Under the pieces are notes generated by a model. It had not been told where the DNA came from. It did not search any database and worked only from the letters and a program-made list of their open reading frames with translations. Of a DNA stretch of 64,000 bases, positions 44,809-53,872 are shown one piece after another. The position numbers were made by a program, and so were the translations under genes. The stretch lies in the NCBI GenBank assembly GCA_017462755.1, contig JAFTQM010000038.1, positions 1 through 64,000 of the forward strand. The letters are read 5' to 3'. How positions within the stretch are numbered: position 1 is the stretch's first letter; each line of letters opens with the position of its first letter. The DNA is from Lachnospiraceae bacterium (GTDB lineage Bacteria > Bacillota > Clostridia > Lachnospirales > Lachnospiraceae).

Positions 44809-45741
44809 ATGATTAGTTTCGAAAAGGTAAGCAAATTCATATTGTCAGAGGTAAGCATCCATATCCCGGCAGGAGTGACAACGGGTGTGATTGGAGTGAC
44901 CGGCTCGGGGAAAACGACCCTGTTAAAGCTGGCTTGCGGCTTGCTGCAGCCGGAGCGTGGCAGCGTCTATACGCTGGGGCGGGAGGCAACCATACCATCC
45001 GGGCGGCAGACGAAATTGCTGCCCAAGGAACTTGGAGTATTGTTTGCACATCTTCCGCTATTACAGCCGGAGGAAAGCGTGAGAAGCAATTTTCAAAGCA
45101 GAGGGTTGATTTATCGAATGCCGAAGGAGAGATTTTGGCGAGAGTATCACAGACTTTCCGAACGATTGGGCTTTGCAGAATTTCAACAGGAGAAGGTGCA
45201 GACTTTGTCGCTGGGACAGCGCAGACGTGCGGAGTTAGGAGCAGTTCTGTTGCATCAGCCGAAGCTTCTTTTGCTGGATGAACCGACGGTTGGTTTAGAC
45301 CAAAATGCCAAGGAGGCATTGCGAAGTCTGTTAGAGGAGCGGGAGGCAGACGGGTTGACGACGGTTATCACGAGTCATGATATGTCCGATATTGCTGCGG
45401 TTTGTGGTCGAATCGCGGTATTAAATCAAGGAAGGCTGTATGCTTACGGAAGCCGGGAGCTGCTATTAAAAAAATATGCACCGGTGGATGTGATGCAGCT
45501 GACACTGCGCTCGGGTGTACCGAATCTGGAGGATTTGCCGGTAAAGAGCTATGCTGCGGATAATGACAAGTGGATGCTGATTTACGATTCGAATCATATT
45601 ACCTCGGCAGAAATCCTGCGCACAATCCTGACGACCTGCTCCGTGCAGGAGGTCAGCATACACAAGCCGGATTTGGAGGATGTGCTTATGCGAATTGAGC
45701 AGGAAAAGACCGAAGTGACAGAGGAGCAAGGCAAAACGTAA
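44809..45741 (+). CDS. ABC transporter ATPase, first of two in the exporter operon
   Basis: 310 residues. Walker A GVTGSGKTTLLKL, signature LSLGQRRRAELGA, Walker B LLLLDEPTVGLD and a His loop (ITSHDMSD). A C-terminal ~90-residue extension follows the nucleotide-binding domain, as in ABC-2 exporters. I choose ATG 44809 with AGAGGAG upstream over a longer frame. With the next ATPase it makes an unequal pair serving two permeases. Confidence 0.88.
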   Translation: MISFEKVSKFILSEVSIHIPAGVTTGVIGVTGSGKTTLLKLACGLLQPERGSVYTLGREATIPSGRQTKLLPKELGVLFAHLPLLQPEESVRSNFQSRGLIYRMPKERFWREYHRLSERLGFAEFQQEKVQTLSLGQRRRAELGAVLLHQPKLLLLDEPTVGLDQNAKEALRSLLEEREADGLTTVITSHDMSDIAAVCGRIAVLNQGRLYAYGSRELLLKKYAPVDVMQLTLRSGVPNLEDLPVKSYAADNDKWMLIYDSNHITSAEILRTILTTCSVQEVSIHKPDLEDVLMRIEQEKTEVTEEQGKT

Positions 45742-45759
45742 GAATATCAGGAGGTGGGT

Positions 45760-46755
45760 ATGGAACAATTCATTGAAGTAAAACATGTGAGTAAATCTTT
45801 TAAAATCAGCAAACGTGCCAAGGGAATCCCGGGAACGATTGCGAATCTGTTGGTACCAAAATATGAGAAAAAGCAAGCGGTGCAGGATGTCAGCTTTTCG
45901 ATTGCACAGGGAGAGATGGTAGGATTTATTGGACCAAACGGAGCCGGAAAGTCCACAACAATTAAGATGCTGTCCGGTATTTTATATCCGGATGCGGGGG
46001 AGATTAAGGTCAATGGTTACATCCCTTACAAGCAGCGCAGGGAGTATGTCGGAAGCATCGGCGTAGTGTTCGGACAGAAATCACAGCTGCAGTGGGATTT
46101 GCCGGTGATTGACAGCTTTGAACTGCTCAAAGCGATTTACCGAATTCCGGAGGCGACATATCGCAAAAATTTGAATCGTTTTATGGAAATGCTCGACATG
46201 GTGGAGTTTATCAATCGCCCGGTGCGTCAGCTTTCACTGGGACAACGGATGCGGGCGGATATCGTAGCAGCACTGCTGCATTCGCCGAAGATTGTATTTT
46301 TTGATGAGCCTACCATCGGTGTGGATGTGGTTGGTAAGGAAAAGATTCGCAGCTTTATCCGGGAGCTGAACGCGGAGGATAAGGTGTCGATGATTTTCAC
46401 CACGCATGATATGCAGGACATTGAAAAGACCTGCAACCGACTGATTATCATTGACAAGGGTGCAAAGATATATGACGGCTCGATTTTTGGAATTCGTGAG
46501 AAATACGGAACCACGCGCCAGTTGGACGTGGAATTTAGTGAGAATTATACCGTAGAACCGATTCAGAATGTGGAAGTCAAAGAATTAAATGAGCTGGACG
46601 GAAGAAAGAAACGATTTATTTTTGAAAATACACAGGTACAGATTGATGCGCTGATGAACCACCTGCTGCAAAATTACGGCATTCGCGATATCAATGTGTC
46701 TGAGCCGGAGATTGAGAGTATTATCGGAAAGATTTATGCGGGGGAGGTGTGCTGA
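45760..46755 (+). CDS. ABC transporter ATPase, second of two
   Basis: 331 residues, of the ABC-2 subfamily that pairs with PF06182-type permeases. A long loop (KRAKGIPGTIANLLVPKYEK) precedes Walker A GPNGAGKSTTIKML, with signature LSLGQRMRADIVAALL, Walker B IVFFDEPTIGVD and a C-terminal extension. CAGGAGG is five bases before ATG 45760; GTG 45754 lies in that site. The first permease starts two bases past its stop. Confidence 0.9.
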   Translation: MEQFIEVKHVSKSFKISKRAKGIPGTIANLLVPKYEKKQAVQDVSFSIAQGEMVGFIGPNGAGKSTTIKMLSGILYPDAGEIKVNGYIPYKQRREYVGSIGVVFGQKSQLQWDLPVIDSFELLKAIYRIPEATYRKNLNRFMEMLDMVEFINRPVRQLSLGQRMRADIVAALLHSPKIVFFDEPTIGVDVVGKEKIRSFIRELNAEDKVSMIFTTHDMQDIEKTCNRLIIIDKGAKIYDGSIFGIREKYGTTRQLDVEFSENYTVEPIQNVEVKELNELDGRKKRFIFENTQVQIDALMNHLLQNYGIRDINVSEPEIESIIGKIYAGEVC

Positions 46756-46756
46756 T

Positions 46757-47548
46757 ATGCTGACACCATATCTGGCGTTTGCCAAAAAGAGCTTTTTAAA
46801 CCGAAGCGCTTACCGATTCAATCATTTCATGGGAATTTTGAATACGATTCTACGAATCTTTATTTTCTGGGGCATCTACAAGGCGCTTTATGGCGACAGA
46901 TCAGAGGTAGACGGAATCACGATGACGATGGTCACGACGAACTTTATCCTGTCGATTTGTCTGGAAGCGGTGTTCTGTGTGAATGATTTTTATCTGCCGG
47001 ACCGGATAAACAGTGGCAGTATTGCCAACGAGCTGCTTCTGCCAATCAGCTTTCCGGGCAGAATGCTTGCGGACAATTTGGGCAATGCGGTGTTTAAGCT
47101 GATTTATCATTTTGTGCCGGCATTGATAGTTTCGGTGCTTATCATGGGGATACAGGCACCGGCAGGTATACCGATGCTTCTGTTGTTTATCCTCAGTGCA
47201 CTGCTTGGCTACGGTGTGCTGTGGACCATCAGCTTTGCGGTGCAGATGTGCTCCTTTTGGCTGATTAATGTGTGGAGTATTGTTACGATTAAGAATGTGT
47301 TTGTAAACGTCTTGTCCGGTTCGATGATTCCGCTTTGGTTCATGCCGGACTGGATGAGCGGTGTGCTGGAGCTTCTGCCGTTTTCCTCGATTTATTTTAC
47401 TCCGGTGCAGATTTATCTGGGACAGCTATCCTACGGTGAAATTGCCGTCAAATGCGCAATACAGGTGGTTTGGATTGGTGTGATTTATCTGATTGGAACG
47501 CTTTTGTGGGAAAAAGGAAAGCGGAAATTGGTAGTACAGGGTGGCTAA
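46757..47548 (+). CDS. ABC-2 family permease 1
   Basis: 263 residues, six predicted helices. It resembles one of the two permeases of PF06182/viologen-exporter-type systems (FSSIYFTPVQIYLG near the C-terminus). It starts at ATG 46757 with GGGGAGG upstream. Repeat element C lies between it and the second permease gene. Confidence 0.85.
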   Translation: MLTPYLAFAKKSFLNRSAYRFNHFMGILNTILRIFIFWGIYKALYGDRSEVDGITMTMVTTNFILSICLEAVFCVNDFYLPDRINSGSIANELLLPISFPGRMLADNLGNAVFKLIYHFVPALIVSVLIMGIQAPAGIPMLLLFILSALLGYGVLWTISFAVQMCSFWLINVWSIVTIKNVFVNVLSGSMIPLWFMPDWMSGVLELLPFSSIYFTPVQIYLGQLSYGEIAVKCAIQVVWIGVIYLIGTLLWEKGKRKLVVQGG

Positions 47549-47557
47549 TGCAGATTT

Positions 47558-47749
47558 GCGAAACTCGAATTTGGATTGGGAAAATTGCGTAAGTTTAACA
47601 AACCATCGCAGGTACGCTTTCGCTGCCATCGGTTCGTAACGGTACATAAGGTGCCAAAAGACAGCACCTAAGTACCGACGGCCTCAAAGCACCTGCTTAT
47701 GGTGCTTGTTAAACTTGTGCAATTTCTTTGAGTCATTTGTGAGTTTCGC
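47558..47749. repeat. Palindromic intergenic element, copy C, inside the exporter operon
   Basis: 192 bases, GCGAAACTC at the left end and GAGTTTCGC at the right, in the same orientation as copy A. The central hairpin reads AGGTGC / GCACCT where A and B read AGACGC / GCGTCT: two compensated base-pair changes, with the GGTAC / GTACC flank kept. Outer arms AAGTTTAACA / TGTTAAACTT also covary with A. The copy separates two cotranscribed permease genes. Confidence 0.85.
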
Positions 47750-47787
47750 GAGAACTGAAATATAGCTGGTATATATGGAGGAATGCT

Positions 47788-48597
47788 ATGAAGAACGATA
47801 CGTTACATCTGGCGGGGGTGTATACAAAGACGGTGATGAAGTCTTGGTTTCAATACAAGGTGGACGCGGTATTGCGCTCGCTTGCAGTATTTTTGAGAGA
47901 AGCGACCGGAATCATCGTAATCTATTTTACCCTGCTGAAGTTTGATACGCTCAATGGCTGGAACATTTACGAGATGCTGTTTTTGTTCAGCCTGTTGTTT
48001 GTGACCTATGGTATTTTGATTATTTTTTTTACCGGGCTGAGGGATTTTGGCGGGACGGTGCGCAGCGGTAATTTCGACCGCTTTATTCTAAGACCGCGCG
48101 GATTGTTATTCCAGTTGATTTTTTGCAATGCGGATTGGTTTGCGGCGATTGGACATGGCGGATTGGGGATCGTTCTGTTTGTTATATCGGCGGGAAAGGT
48201 TGGCGTGGTCTGGAACGCTGCGACGATTGTCTACTATCTGCTTGCGATAGTTGGCGGTGTGTTGATTCAGGGGGCAATTTTTTTGTTTCTTGCGACCTTG
48301 AATATTTACCTGCTGGAGACAAACAGCTTGAAGGAGCTGTTTTACTGGAATATGCGCAAATTTGCAGGCTATCCGATTAGTATTTTTCACAAGAGCATTC
48401 AGGTGATTATGATTTATGTGGTGCCGTTTGCCTTTGTTAACTATTTTCCGGCGCAGTATCTGCTTAGAAAATCAGATATGGCACAGTATCCGGATATCTT
48501 TATGTATCTGACACCGCTGGTCGGGGGAGGGATGTACCTGTTAGCATATGCCTTCTGGCGGTTCAGCATACGGTATTATAAGAGTTCGGGGAATTAA
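47788..48597 (+). CDS. ABC-2 family permease 2 (PF06182 type)
   Basis: 269 residues, six predicted helices; GTVRSGNFDRFILRPRGLLF and VPFAFVNYFPAQYLL are typical of this family. It pairs with permease 1. The 239-base gap between them is nearly all repeat C. ATATGGAGG lies before the ATG. The substrate is unknown. Confidence 0.9.
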   Translation: MKNDTLHLAGVYTKTVMKSWFQYKVDAVLRSLAVFLREATGIIVIYFTLLKFDTLNGWNIYEMLFLFSLLFVTYGILIIFFTGLRDFGGTVRSGNFDRFILRPRGLLFQLIFCNADWFAAIGHGGLGIVLFVISAGKVGVVWNAATIVYYLLAIVGGVLIQGAIFLFLATLNIYLLETNSLKELFYWNMRKFAGYPISIFHKSIQVIMIYVVPFAFVNYFPAQYLLRKSDMAQYPDIFMYLTPLVGGGMYLLAYAFWRFSIRYYKSSGN

Positions 48598-48642
48598 GAT
48601 TAAGAGAATCAGAGCGGTTAAAAAATATATGAGTATGCGCGA

Positions 48643-48680
48643 AAGCCTTGCAAAGGAATGTCCCTTGCAAGGCTTTTTTT
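48643..48680 (+). terminator. Rho-independent terminator after the exporter operon
   Basis: AAGCCTTGCAA / TTGCAAGGCTT stem and T run, lying between the exporter and the convergent SDR gene. Confidence 0.9.
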
Positions 48681-48683
48681 CCA

Positions 48684-49709
48684 TCATTCGTTATCGGCGA
48701 TAACCATTTGTTTTGCATGTTCTAATGCGGCTACGACGCGGTCGCACCAGTTATCAAATGCAGGGTCCTCGATTTGAAGCTCCGGATGTGTGAGCATGTA
48801 TTCAACAGCAGCACGGATACCTTCTTCTGCGCGTACCACCGGATGAAAATCCGGAACGATTCGCTTTAGTTTCGTGTTGTCAAAGATAACCGAGTTTGAT
48901 TTGTCACCAATCAGACCGCCGCGAAAATCGTAATTACTTACCGCATCGAGAAATTCGGCGGCAACATAGTATGGCTTTAGCGGAACATTCAGCGCATTTG
49001 CGATTGCCTGATAAATCTGATTCCAAGTAAGCGATTCATCCGAGGTGATTTGGAATGCCTCGCCAATCGCATGCGGATTTCCCATCAGACCGACAAAGCC
49101 GACAGCAAAATCAGAATTGTGGGTAATGGTCCACAGAGAGGTGCCGTCACCGTGGATAATGACAGGCTTTCCTTCTCGGATACGCTTTACTACCTGCCAG
49201 CTGCCGTTGGTACCGTGAACGCCCAATGGTACGGAACGCTCATCGTAGGTATGGCTCGGTCTTACAATTGTTATCGGAAATTGCTCTTCCCGATAGAGCT
49301 TCATGAGAAGCTCCTCGCAGGCAATTTTGTTGCGGGAATACTCCCAATAAGGGTTTGCAAGTGTAGTTCCCTCGGTAATCATAGGAGAGGACAGTGGCTT
49401 GTGGTATGCAGAAGCGGAGCTGATAAAAATAAACTGCTTTGTTTTTCCTTTAAATAAACGATAGTCCCGTTCCAGTTGTCCCGGAACAAAAGCGATAAAG
49501 TCGCAGACTGTATCAAAGCTCATATCCTTGAGCTTTTCGGCTGTGCCTGCTTCGTCGTTGATATCTGCAGTAATAACGTTTACACCGGCAGGAAGCTCAG
49601 CACTTCGTGTACCGCGGTTTAAAAGATAGACCTCCCAGCCTCTTTTGGCAAGCAGGCGGGTAATTGCCATGCTGATGGTACCGGTACCACCGATCAGTAA
49701 TGCTTTCAT
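48684..49709 (-). CDS. NAD-dependent epimerase/dehydratase (extended SDR)
   Basis: 341 residues. An N-terminal Rossmann fold starts GGTGTISMAITRLLA; the active site is of the YxxxK form (YSRNKIACEELL), with ISSASAYHK before it. The atypical G-x-x-G-x-I motif is like SDR-a subgroups acting on nucleotide sugars or plastid RNA-binding homologues. The substrate cannot be inferred. GGAGGAATAC precedes the ATG on the minus strand. It is divergent from the fucosidase, sharing a gap with two inverted repeats. Confidence 0.85.
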   Translation of the reverse strand: MKALLIGGTGTISMAITRLLAKRGWEVYLLNRGTRSAELPAGVNVITADINDEAGTAEKLKDMSFDTVCDFIAFVPGQLERDYRLFKGKTKQFIFISSASAYHKPLSSPMITEGTTLANPYWEYSRNKIACEELLMKLYREEQFPITIVRPSHTYDERSVPLGVHGTNGSWQVVKRIREGKPVIIHGDGTSLWTITHNSDFAVGFVGLMGNPHAIGEAFQITSDESLTWNQIYQAIANALNVPLKPYYVAAEFLDAVSNYDFRGGLIGDKSNSVIFDNTKLKRIVPDFHPVVRAEEGIRAAVEYMLTHPELQIEDPAFDNWCDRVVAALEHAKQMVIADNE

Positions 49710-49741
49710 TGTATTCCTCCATTCTGAATTAGTTTGTCCGC

Positions 49742-49820
49742 AAGCATCGAAGAAGACGCTTTGACGAGCGTTTTCTGATGCTTCTATTATAGCATTATAT
49801 CAGGGGAAATGCTATAATAG
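49742..49820. repeat. Two adjacent inverted repeats in the divergent SDR/fucosidase gap
   Basis: First: AAGCATC (49742-49748) and GATGCTT (49777-49783) with an inner AGAAGACGCT / AGCGTTTTCT stem and loop TTGACG. Second: a perfect 13-bp pair (49784-49796 and 49808-49820, CTATTATAGCATT and its complement) spaced by 11 bases. They overlap candidate promoter boxes in both directions (TTGACG 49761 with TATTAT 49785; TATAAT 49813), so they may be operators. Confidence 0.7.
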
Positions 49821-49860
49821 AGTGAATGAAAATAAGGAATCGGACATATGGGAGGGAACG

Positions 49861-51213
49861 ATGAGGACAGCATTGGATGAACGATTGATAAAAGTAGTGC
49901 CAAGTAGGCGACAGGTGGAGTTTCAGTCACTGGAATTTTATGCGTTTGTTCATTTTACGATAAATACCTTTACCGGGCAGGAGTGGGGCGACGGAACGGA
50001 GAATCCGGCGATTTTTGACCCGCAGAAGCTGGATGCCGAGCAGTGGGTAACTGCGATAAAGGCAGCCGGGATGCGGGGATTGATTTTGACCTGTAAGCAT
50101 CATGACGGTTTTTGTTTGTGGCCGAGCCGGTATACGAAGCATACGATAGCGGCAAGTCCGTACCGGAACGGACAGGGGGATATCGTGCGTGAGGTATCGG
50201 AGGCGTGCAGAAGGCACGGAATCCGGTTTGGAATATATCTTTCGCCATGGGACCGCCACGAGGAGAGCTATGGTACCGGAGCTGCTTATGATGACTATTT
50301 TGTAAATCAGCTGACGGAGCTGTTGACGAACTACGGGGATATTTTCTGCGTATGGCTGGATGGCGCCTGCGGAGAAGGGAAAAACGGCAAAAAGCAGTAT
50401 TACGATTGGGAACGGTACTATGAAGTAATCCGGCGTTTGCAGCCGGGGGCGTGCATCAATGTATGCGGACCGGATATCCGCTGGTGCGGAAATGAAGCGG
50501 GAGATACCAGACCGTCCGAATGGAGTGTGGTACCGCTTAGAACCAAGGACACGGAAAAGATTGCGGCGAAGAGTCAGCAGGAGGACAGTGAACAGTTTCG
50601 CCAAAGGAAAATCTGTGCGTGGGATTGGGATTTGGGCAGCAGGGAGATTCTTGCACAGGAAAACGACTTGATTTGGTATCCGGCAGAGGTAAACACCTCG
50701 ATTCGTCCGGGTTGGTTTTATCATCCCGAGGAGGATGATAAGGTACGCAGTTTGGAGGAGCTGATACATATTTATCAGAATTCGGTGGGAGGCAATGCGA
50801 CCTTTTTGCTGAATATTCCGCCTACCACAGAGGGCTTGTTTCATGAAAACGATGTGCGGAGATTGCAGGAGCTTGGAGAGTATTTGCAAAAAGCATTTGC
50901 CGTAAATCTGCTGGAGCGGGCGACGCTGACCGCGAGTCCGGAAACGGTTATTTGTGCCGAATGGAAGGAACCGGTTGCGATAGGAAATATTGTGTTGAAG
51001 GAAAATATTCTGCTGAGCCAGAGAGTGGAGCGGTTTGTGGCAGAGGCGCGAATTCATGGAGAATATGAGAAAATTTACGAGGGAACGGTTATCGGCTATA
51101 AGAAAATTATTCCGTTGAAATCAGTTCGTACAGATAGCTTGCGTATTCGGATACTGGATGTGCGGGTAGCCCCGGCGATTTCGTTTTTGGGAGTGTATGA
51201 AGCGGTTGAATAA
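49861..51213 (+). CDS. Intracellular alpha-L-fucosidase (GH29)
   Basis: 450 residues, no signal peptide. GH29 catalytic barrel with LTCKHHDGFCLWPSRYT, and the nucleophile Asp in the VWLDGACGE strand end; a beta-sandwich follows (about 360-450). It would release fucose from oligosaccharides, such as those of pectin rhamnogalacturonan or xyloglucan, in the cytoplasm. I use ATG 49861 with GGGAGG before it; an upstream GTG at 49822 lies in the promoter region. Confidence 0.88.
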   Translation: MRTALDERLIKVVPSRRQVEFQSLEFYAFVHFTINTFTGQEWGDGTENPAIFDPQKLDAEQWVTAIKAAGMRGLILTCKHHDGFCLWPSRYTKHTIAASPYRNGQGDIVREVSEACRRHGIRFGIYLSPWDRHEESYGTGAAYDDYFVNQLTELLTNYGDIFCVWLDGACGEGKNGKKQYYDWERYYEVIRRLQPGACINVCGPDIRWCGNEAGDTRPSEWSVVPLRTKDTEKIAAKSQQEDSEQFRQRKICAWDWDLGSREILAQENDLIWYPAEVNTSIRPGWFYHPEEDDKVRSLEELIHIYQNSVGGNATFLLNIPPTTEGLFHENDVRRLQELGEYLQKAFAVNLLERATLTASPETVICAEWKEPVAIGNIVLKENILLSQRVERFVAEARIHGEYEKIYEGTVIGYKKIIPLKSVRTDSLRIRILDVRVAPAISFLGVYEAVE

Positions 51214-51270
51214 GGACATGAAAATCATTTATAGTAGTAGAAAGAGTATACTTTTTTGAGGAGATGTGGT

Positions 51271-51330
51271 ATGATAAAACGGAGTTTGTCGCAGAGTGAA
51301 GATGCCTGCGAAAGGAGAACCGAGGAATAG
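51271..51330 (+). CDS. Possible 19-residue upstream peptide before the lipoprotein gene
   Basis: ATG 51271 with GAGGAG seven bases upstream, ending TAG at 51330 just before the lipoprotein's ribosome binding site. Codes for MIKRSLSQSEDACERRTEE. It could couple or tune translation of the next gene, or be chance. Confidence 0.3.
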   Translation: MIKRSLSQSEDACERRTEE

Positions 51331-51340
51331 GGGGAGCCGG

Positions 51341-53812
51341 ATGAAAAAGAAAGTATTATACAGAGTTTTAAGTATCGGGATATTATGTGGAGCCGGTCTT
51401 TTGACCGGCTGTGGAAAGGAACCGGCTGATGAGGCGGGGGAGGCATCTGCGCCTTCTGTGACCGAAGCTGCGGTACCGACGGAAGAGATTACGAAGGAGC
51501 CGGAGATAACGCCGACAGCAGTACCAACACCTGAAATAATGCCAAGTCTTACACCGACACCAGAACCGGTTGCAACGCCGACAGCAGTACCGACACCAAC
51601 GAAAATGCCGGAGGATACACAGGCACCAACACCGACAGCGAAACCAAGTCCTATGCCGACCGCTATACCGACGCCGATTGCGGCACAGGTGCATTTGACG
51701 GAGGAGCAGGCACAGTTTGCGGAACAGTTGAAGCAGCAGACCGCGGATGAATTGATGTGGATTGTCTGCAAGGATTATGATTTGAATGGCGCCAAAGAAG
51801 CCTTTGCAGTTACCGGAAGAGTAGACAAAAGTCCGTTTTTGGGAGATGGCCAGGCAAGTACGGTAGAGGACTGTTATTTTGGAGACGTTTGGTTTTTGAC
51901 AGAGACTTCGACCGAGTGTCTGTTGGAGGAAGTATACATAGAACCGCTGAGAAGCCTTGCACTATATAGCGGAAAAAGCTTGCAGGTAGTGGAGGTATTG
52001 CAGGAGAAAAATACTCGAAGCTATCTGTACAGGGTAGATAAGGCAGAGGTCAACAATCTGCTTCCAGAGCATGTGGCAGGTTTTCAGAAGGCAGAAGATC
52101 CGTTTGGGAATCATGCAAACTGGTTTGAGGGCTATGAGTGGGCGTATGACCGGTACAGTGACGGAACCGGTTTTACGCGGAATCCGCACTATTTCTCGTA
52201 TGGGGAAGAGTTAGAGGAGCAGGCAGGAATCTCGGTAACGAAAGAGCAGCTTTACCGCTGGGAATCCGGACAGCAGATGATAGACGAAATCGAAGCGGCA
52301 GGCGGAGTCGTTGGAGCAATCTATTATTTTGCTAATATTGACAGTGTCTGCTATGCAGTTAATTATCAGCTGCCAGTAGAGGGACAGCCGGGCTTGTGGG
52401 AGAATTGCCATGTGCTTGCTCAAATTGATGATCAAAATGCAGAATTCGGCGATGATGGTCCGGAGTGGCTGACGAGTGATTTGGAGCATGCGGATTGGGA
52501 TTATACCTTGGCAGAATGCGGACGACCGGGAACATATAGTCCGGTGCTGTGTCCGGCGTATGCGCAATATCCGAATTATATTCCGGATACGGAGTATTCG
52601 TATTTTTGGGATTATCAGCTTTATGGAAAGCCAACGAATGATAGCTTAAAGGTAAAAACCGCCGATGGAACACTGGTCTTTGATGGTGGAGATATTGCTA
52701 CGGTCAGTGAAACAAATTTGCTCTTTACCTTCAATGAAGTATTTTTAGAGGAAGCAAAGCAAAGATATCAGGAGCTGGGAGCAAAGGCAGGAGAGAATGA
52801 AGTTCAGCGGATGCTTGGCTTGTCGAGTGAGGTTACTTCGCTGCAGCTTTGGTATAAGGATGAATGTCTGATGGAAGCGCCGATTCTGGACTATATGGGT
52901 GAGGCGAATAGCGGAATTACGGTACAGAGTATGTCAAACGAAGACCTGCCGACCACTAATTATGAGGGAAAGCTGGTCTGGATGCTGGATGAAAATCAGC
53001 TGGCTGCCGAAGAAACGGTACACGCCTTTGCAAGGATAAAGAATAAGCTGGACGAGACTGACTGCGAAGAAAGTCCGGGAATCGGTAAGCTGCATCTGAC
53101 CGAGCAGGAATATTTGGTGGATTTGAATGGGGACGGAGTCAAGGAAACGATTTTTGTCGGTGGCAGAAAGTTTCTGGTCAACGCTGTGGATTATTTTGCG
53201 CTGATGGAGGATGTCTGGAATGATAACATGGAGAAATGCTATTATACTCTCTTGGATTTGGACGAATCGGATGGTATGATTGAGATTGTTCTCTGTGCGT
53301 ATGGACCAAGTGCTGATGAATGGGCGAAGGTCTTTTGGTATGACGGACGCAATCTGCAGGTAGCAGGTGCATTGCCGGGTTCGGCAGGCTTGTGGTCGGA
53401 CGAAGAATGGATAGGAGACGGCAACGGCAGGGTGTCTGTGATTTGCGGACTGGATATCCTGCAGACCTGGTCGGCAAGGAAGACCTATGAGCTGACGGCA
53501 GAGCATAGGCTAGAGTTGGCAGAGGCAGAAGAATATGCAGTCTTGCACTGGAGTAATGAACTGCCGGAGTACCAGCTGTTACAGGCAATCCGTCTGTACG
53601 AGACGCGGGATGCGAAGGGAAGCTATCAGGTGCTGCAGCCGCAAACCATCCGGCTGTTGGCAACGGACGAGGAGCATTTTGTGCTAGTAGAGGCAGAGGA
53701 TGGCAACCGGGGCTATATGTATATTGAGAATTATGATGACATTCAGCTGGAGGATGGCAGTACGGCAGAAAACGGTTATGAGGTAATTGAGGGCTTGCAT
53801 TATGCAGGTTAA
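51341..53812 (+). CDS. Large lipoprotein of unknown function with Thr/Pro-rich linker
   Basis: 823 residues. A lipoprotein signal ends LLTGCGKE (Cys24). A linker rich in Pro and Thr runs from about residue 45 to 110, placing the rest away from the membrane. The remaining ~700 residues are acidic and aromatic, with no recognised domain; one stretch (VDLNGDGVKETIFVGG) resembles FG-GAP/EF-hand-like calcium motifs. GGGGAGCC precedes ATG 51341. The gene downstream, a DUF2974 hydrolase, is on the same strand. Function unknown. Confidence 0.75.
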   Translation: MKKKVLYRVLSIGILCGAGLLTGCGKEPADEAGEASAPSVTEAAVPTEEITKEPEITPTAVPTPEIMPSLTPTPEPVATPTAVPTPTKMPEDTQAPTPTAKPSPMPTAIPTPIAAQVHLTEEQAQFAEQLKQQTADELMWIVCKDYDLNGAKEAFAVTGRVDKSPFLGDGQASTVEDCYFGDVWFLTETSTECLLEEVYIEPLRSLALYSGKSLQVVEVLQEKNTRSYLYRVDKAEVNNLLPEHVAGFQKAEDPFGNHANWFEGYEWAYDRYSDGTGFTRNPHYFSYGEELEEQAGISVTKEQLYRWESGQQMIDEIEAAGGVVGAIYYFANIDSVCYAVNYQLPVEGQPGLWENCHVLAQIDDQNAEFGDDGPEWLTSDLEHADWDYTLAECGRPGTYSPVLCPAYAQYPNYIPDTEYSYFWDYQLYGKPTNDSLKVKTADGTLVFDGGDIATVSETNLLFTFNEVFLEEAKQRYQELGAKAGENEVQRMLGLSSEVTSLQLWYKDECLMEAPILDYMGEANSGITVQSMSNEDLPTTNYEGKLVWMLDENQLAAEETVHAFARIKNKLDETDCEESPGIGKLHLTEQEYLVDLNGDGVKETIFVGGRKFLVNAVDYFALMEDVWNDNMEKCYYTLLDLDESDGMIEIVLCAYGPSADEWAKVFWYDGRNLQVAGALPGSAGLWSDEEWIGDGNGRVSVICGLDILQTWSARKTYELTAEHRLELAEAEEYAVLHWSNELPEYQLLQAIRLYETRDAKGSYQVLQPQTIRLLATDEEHFVLVEAEDGNRGYMYIENYDDIQLEDGSTAENGYEVIEGLHYAG

Positions 53813-53872
53813 CGAGGCTATTTGCAGGGAGTAGAAGCATTTAGATGCAGATTTGCAGAAGTGGAAGAGGTT

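Noticed and set aside
49927..51057. 376-residue minus-strand frame across the fucosidase
   Set aside because: Antisense shadow of GH29; no family features.
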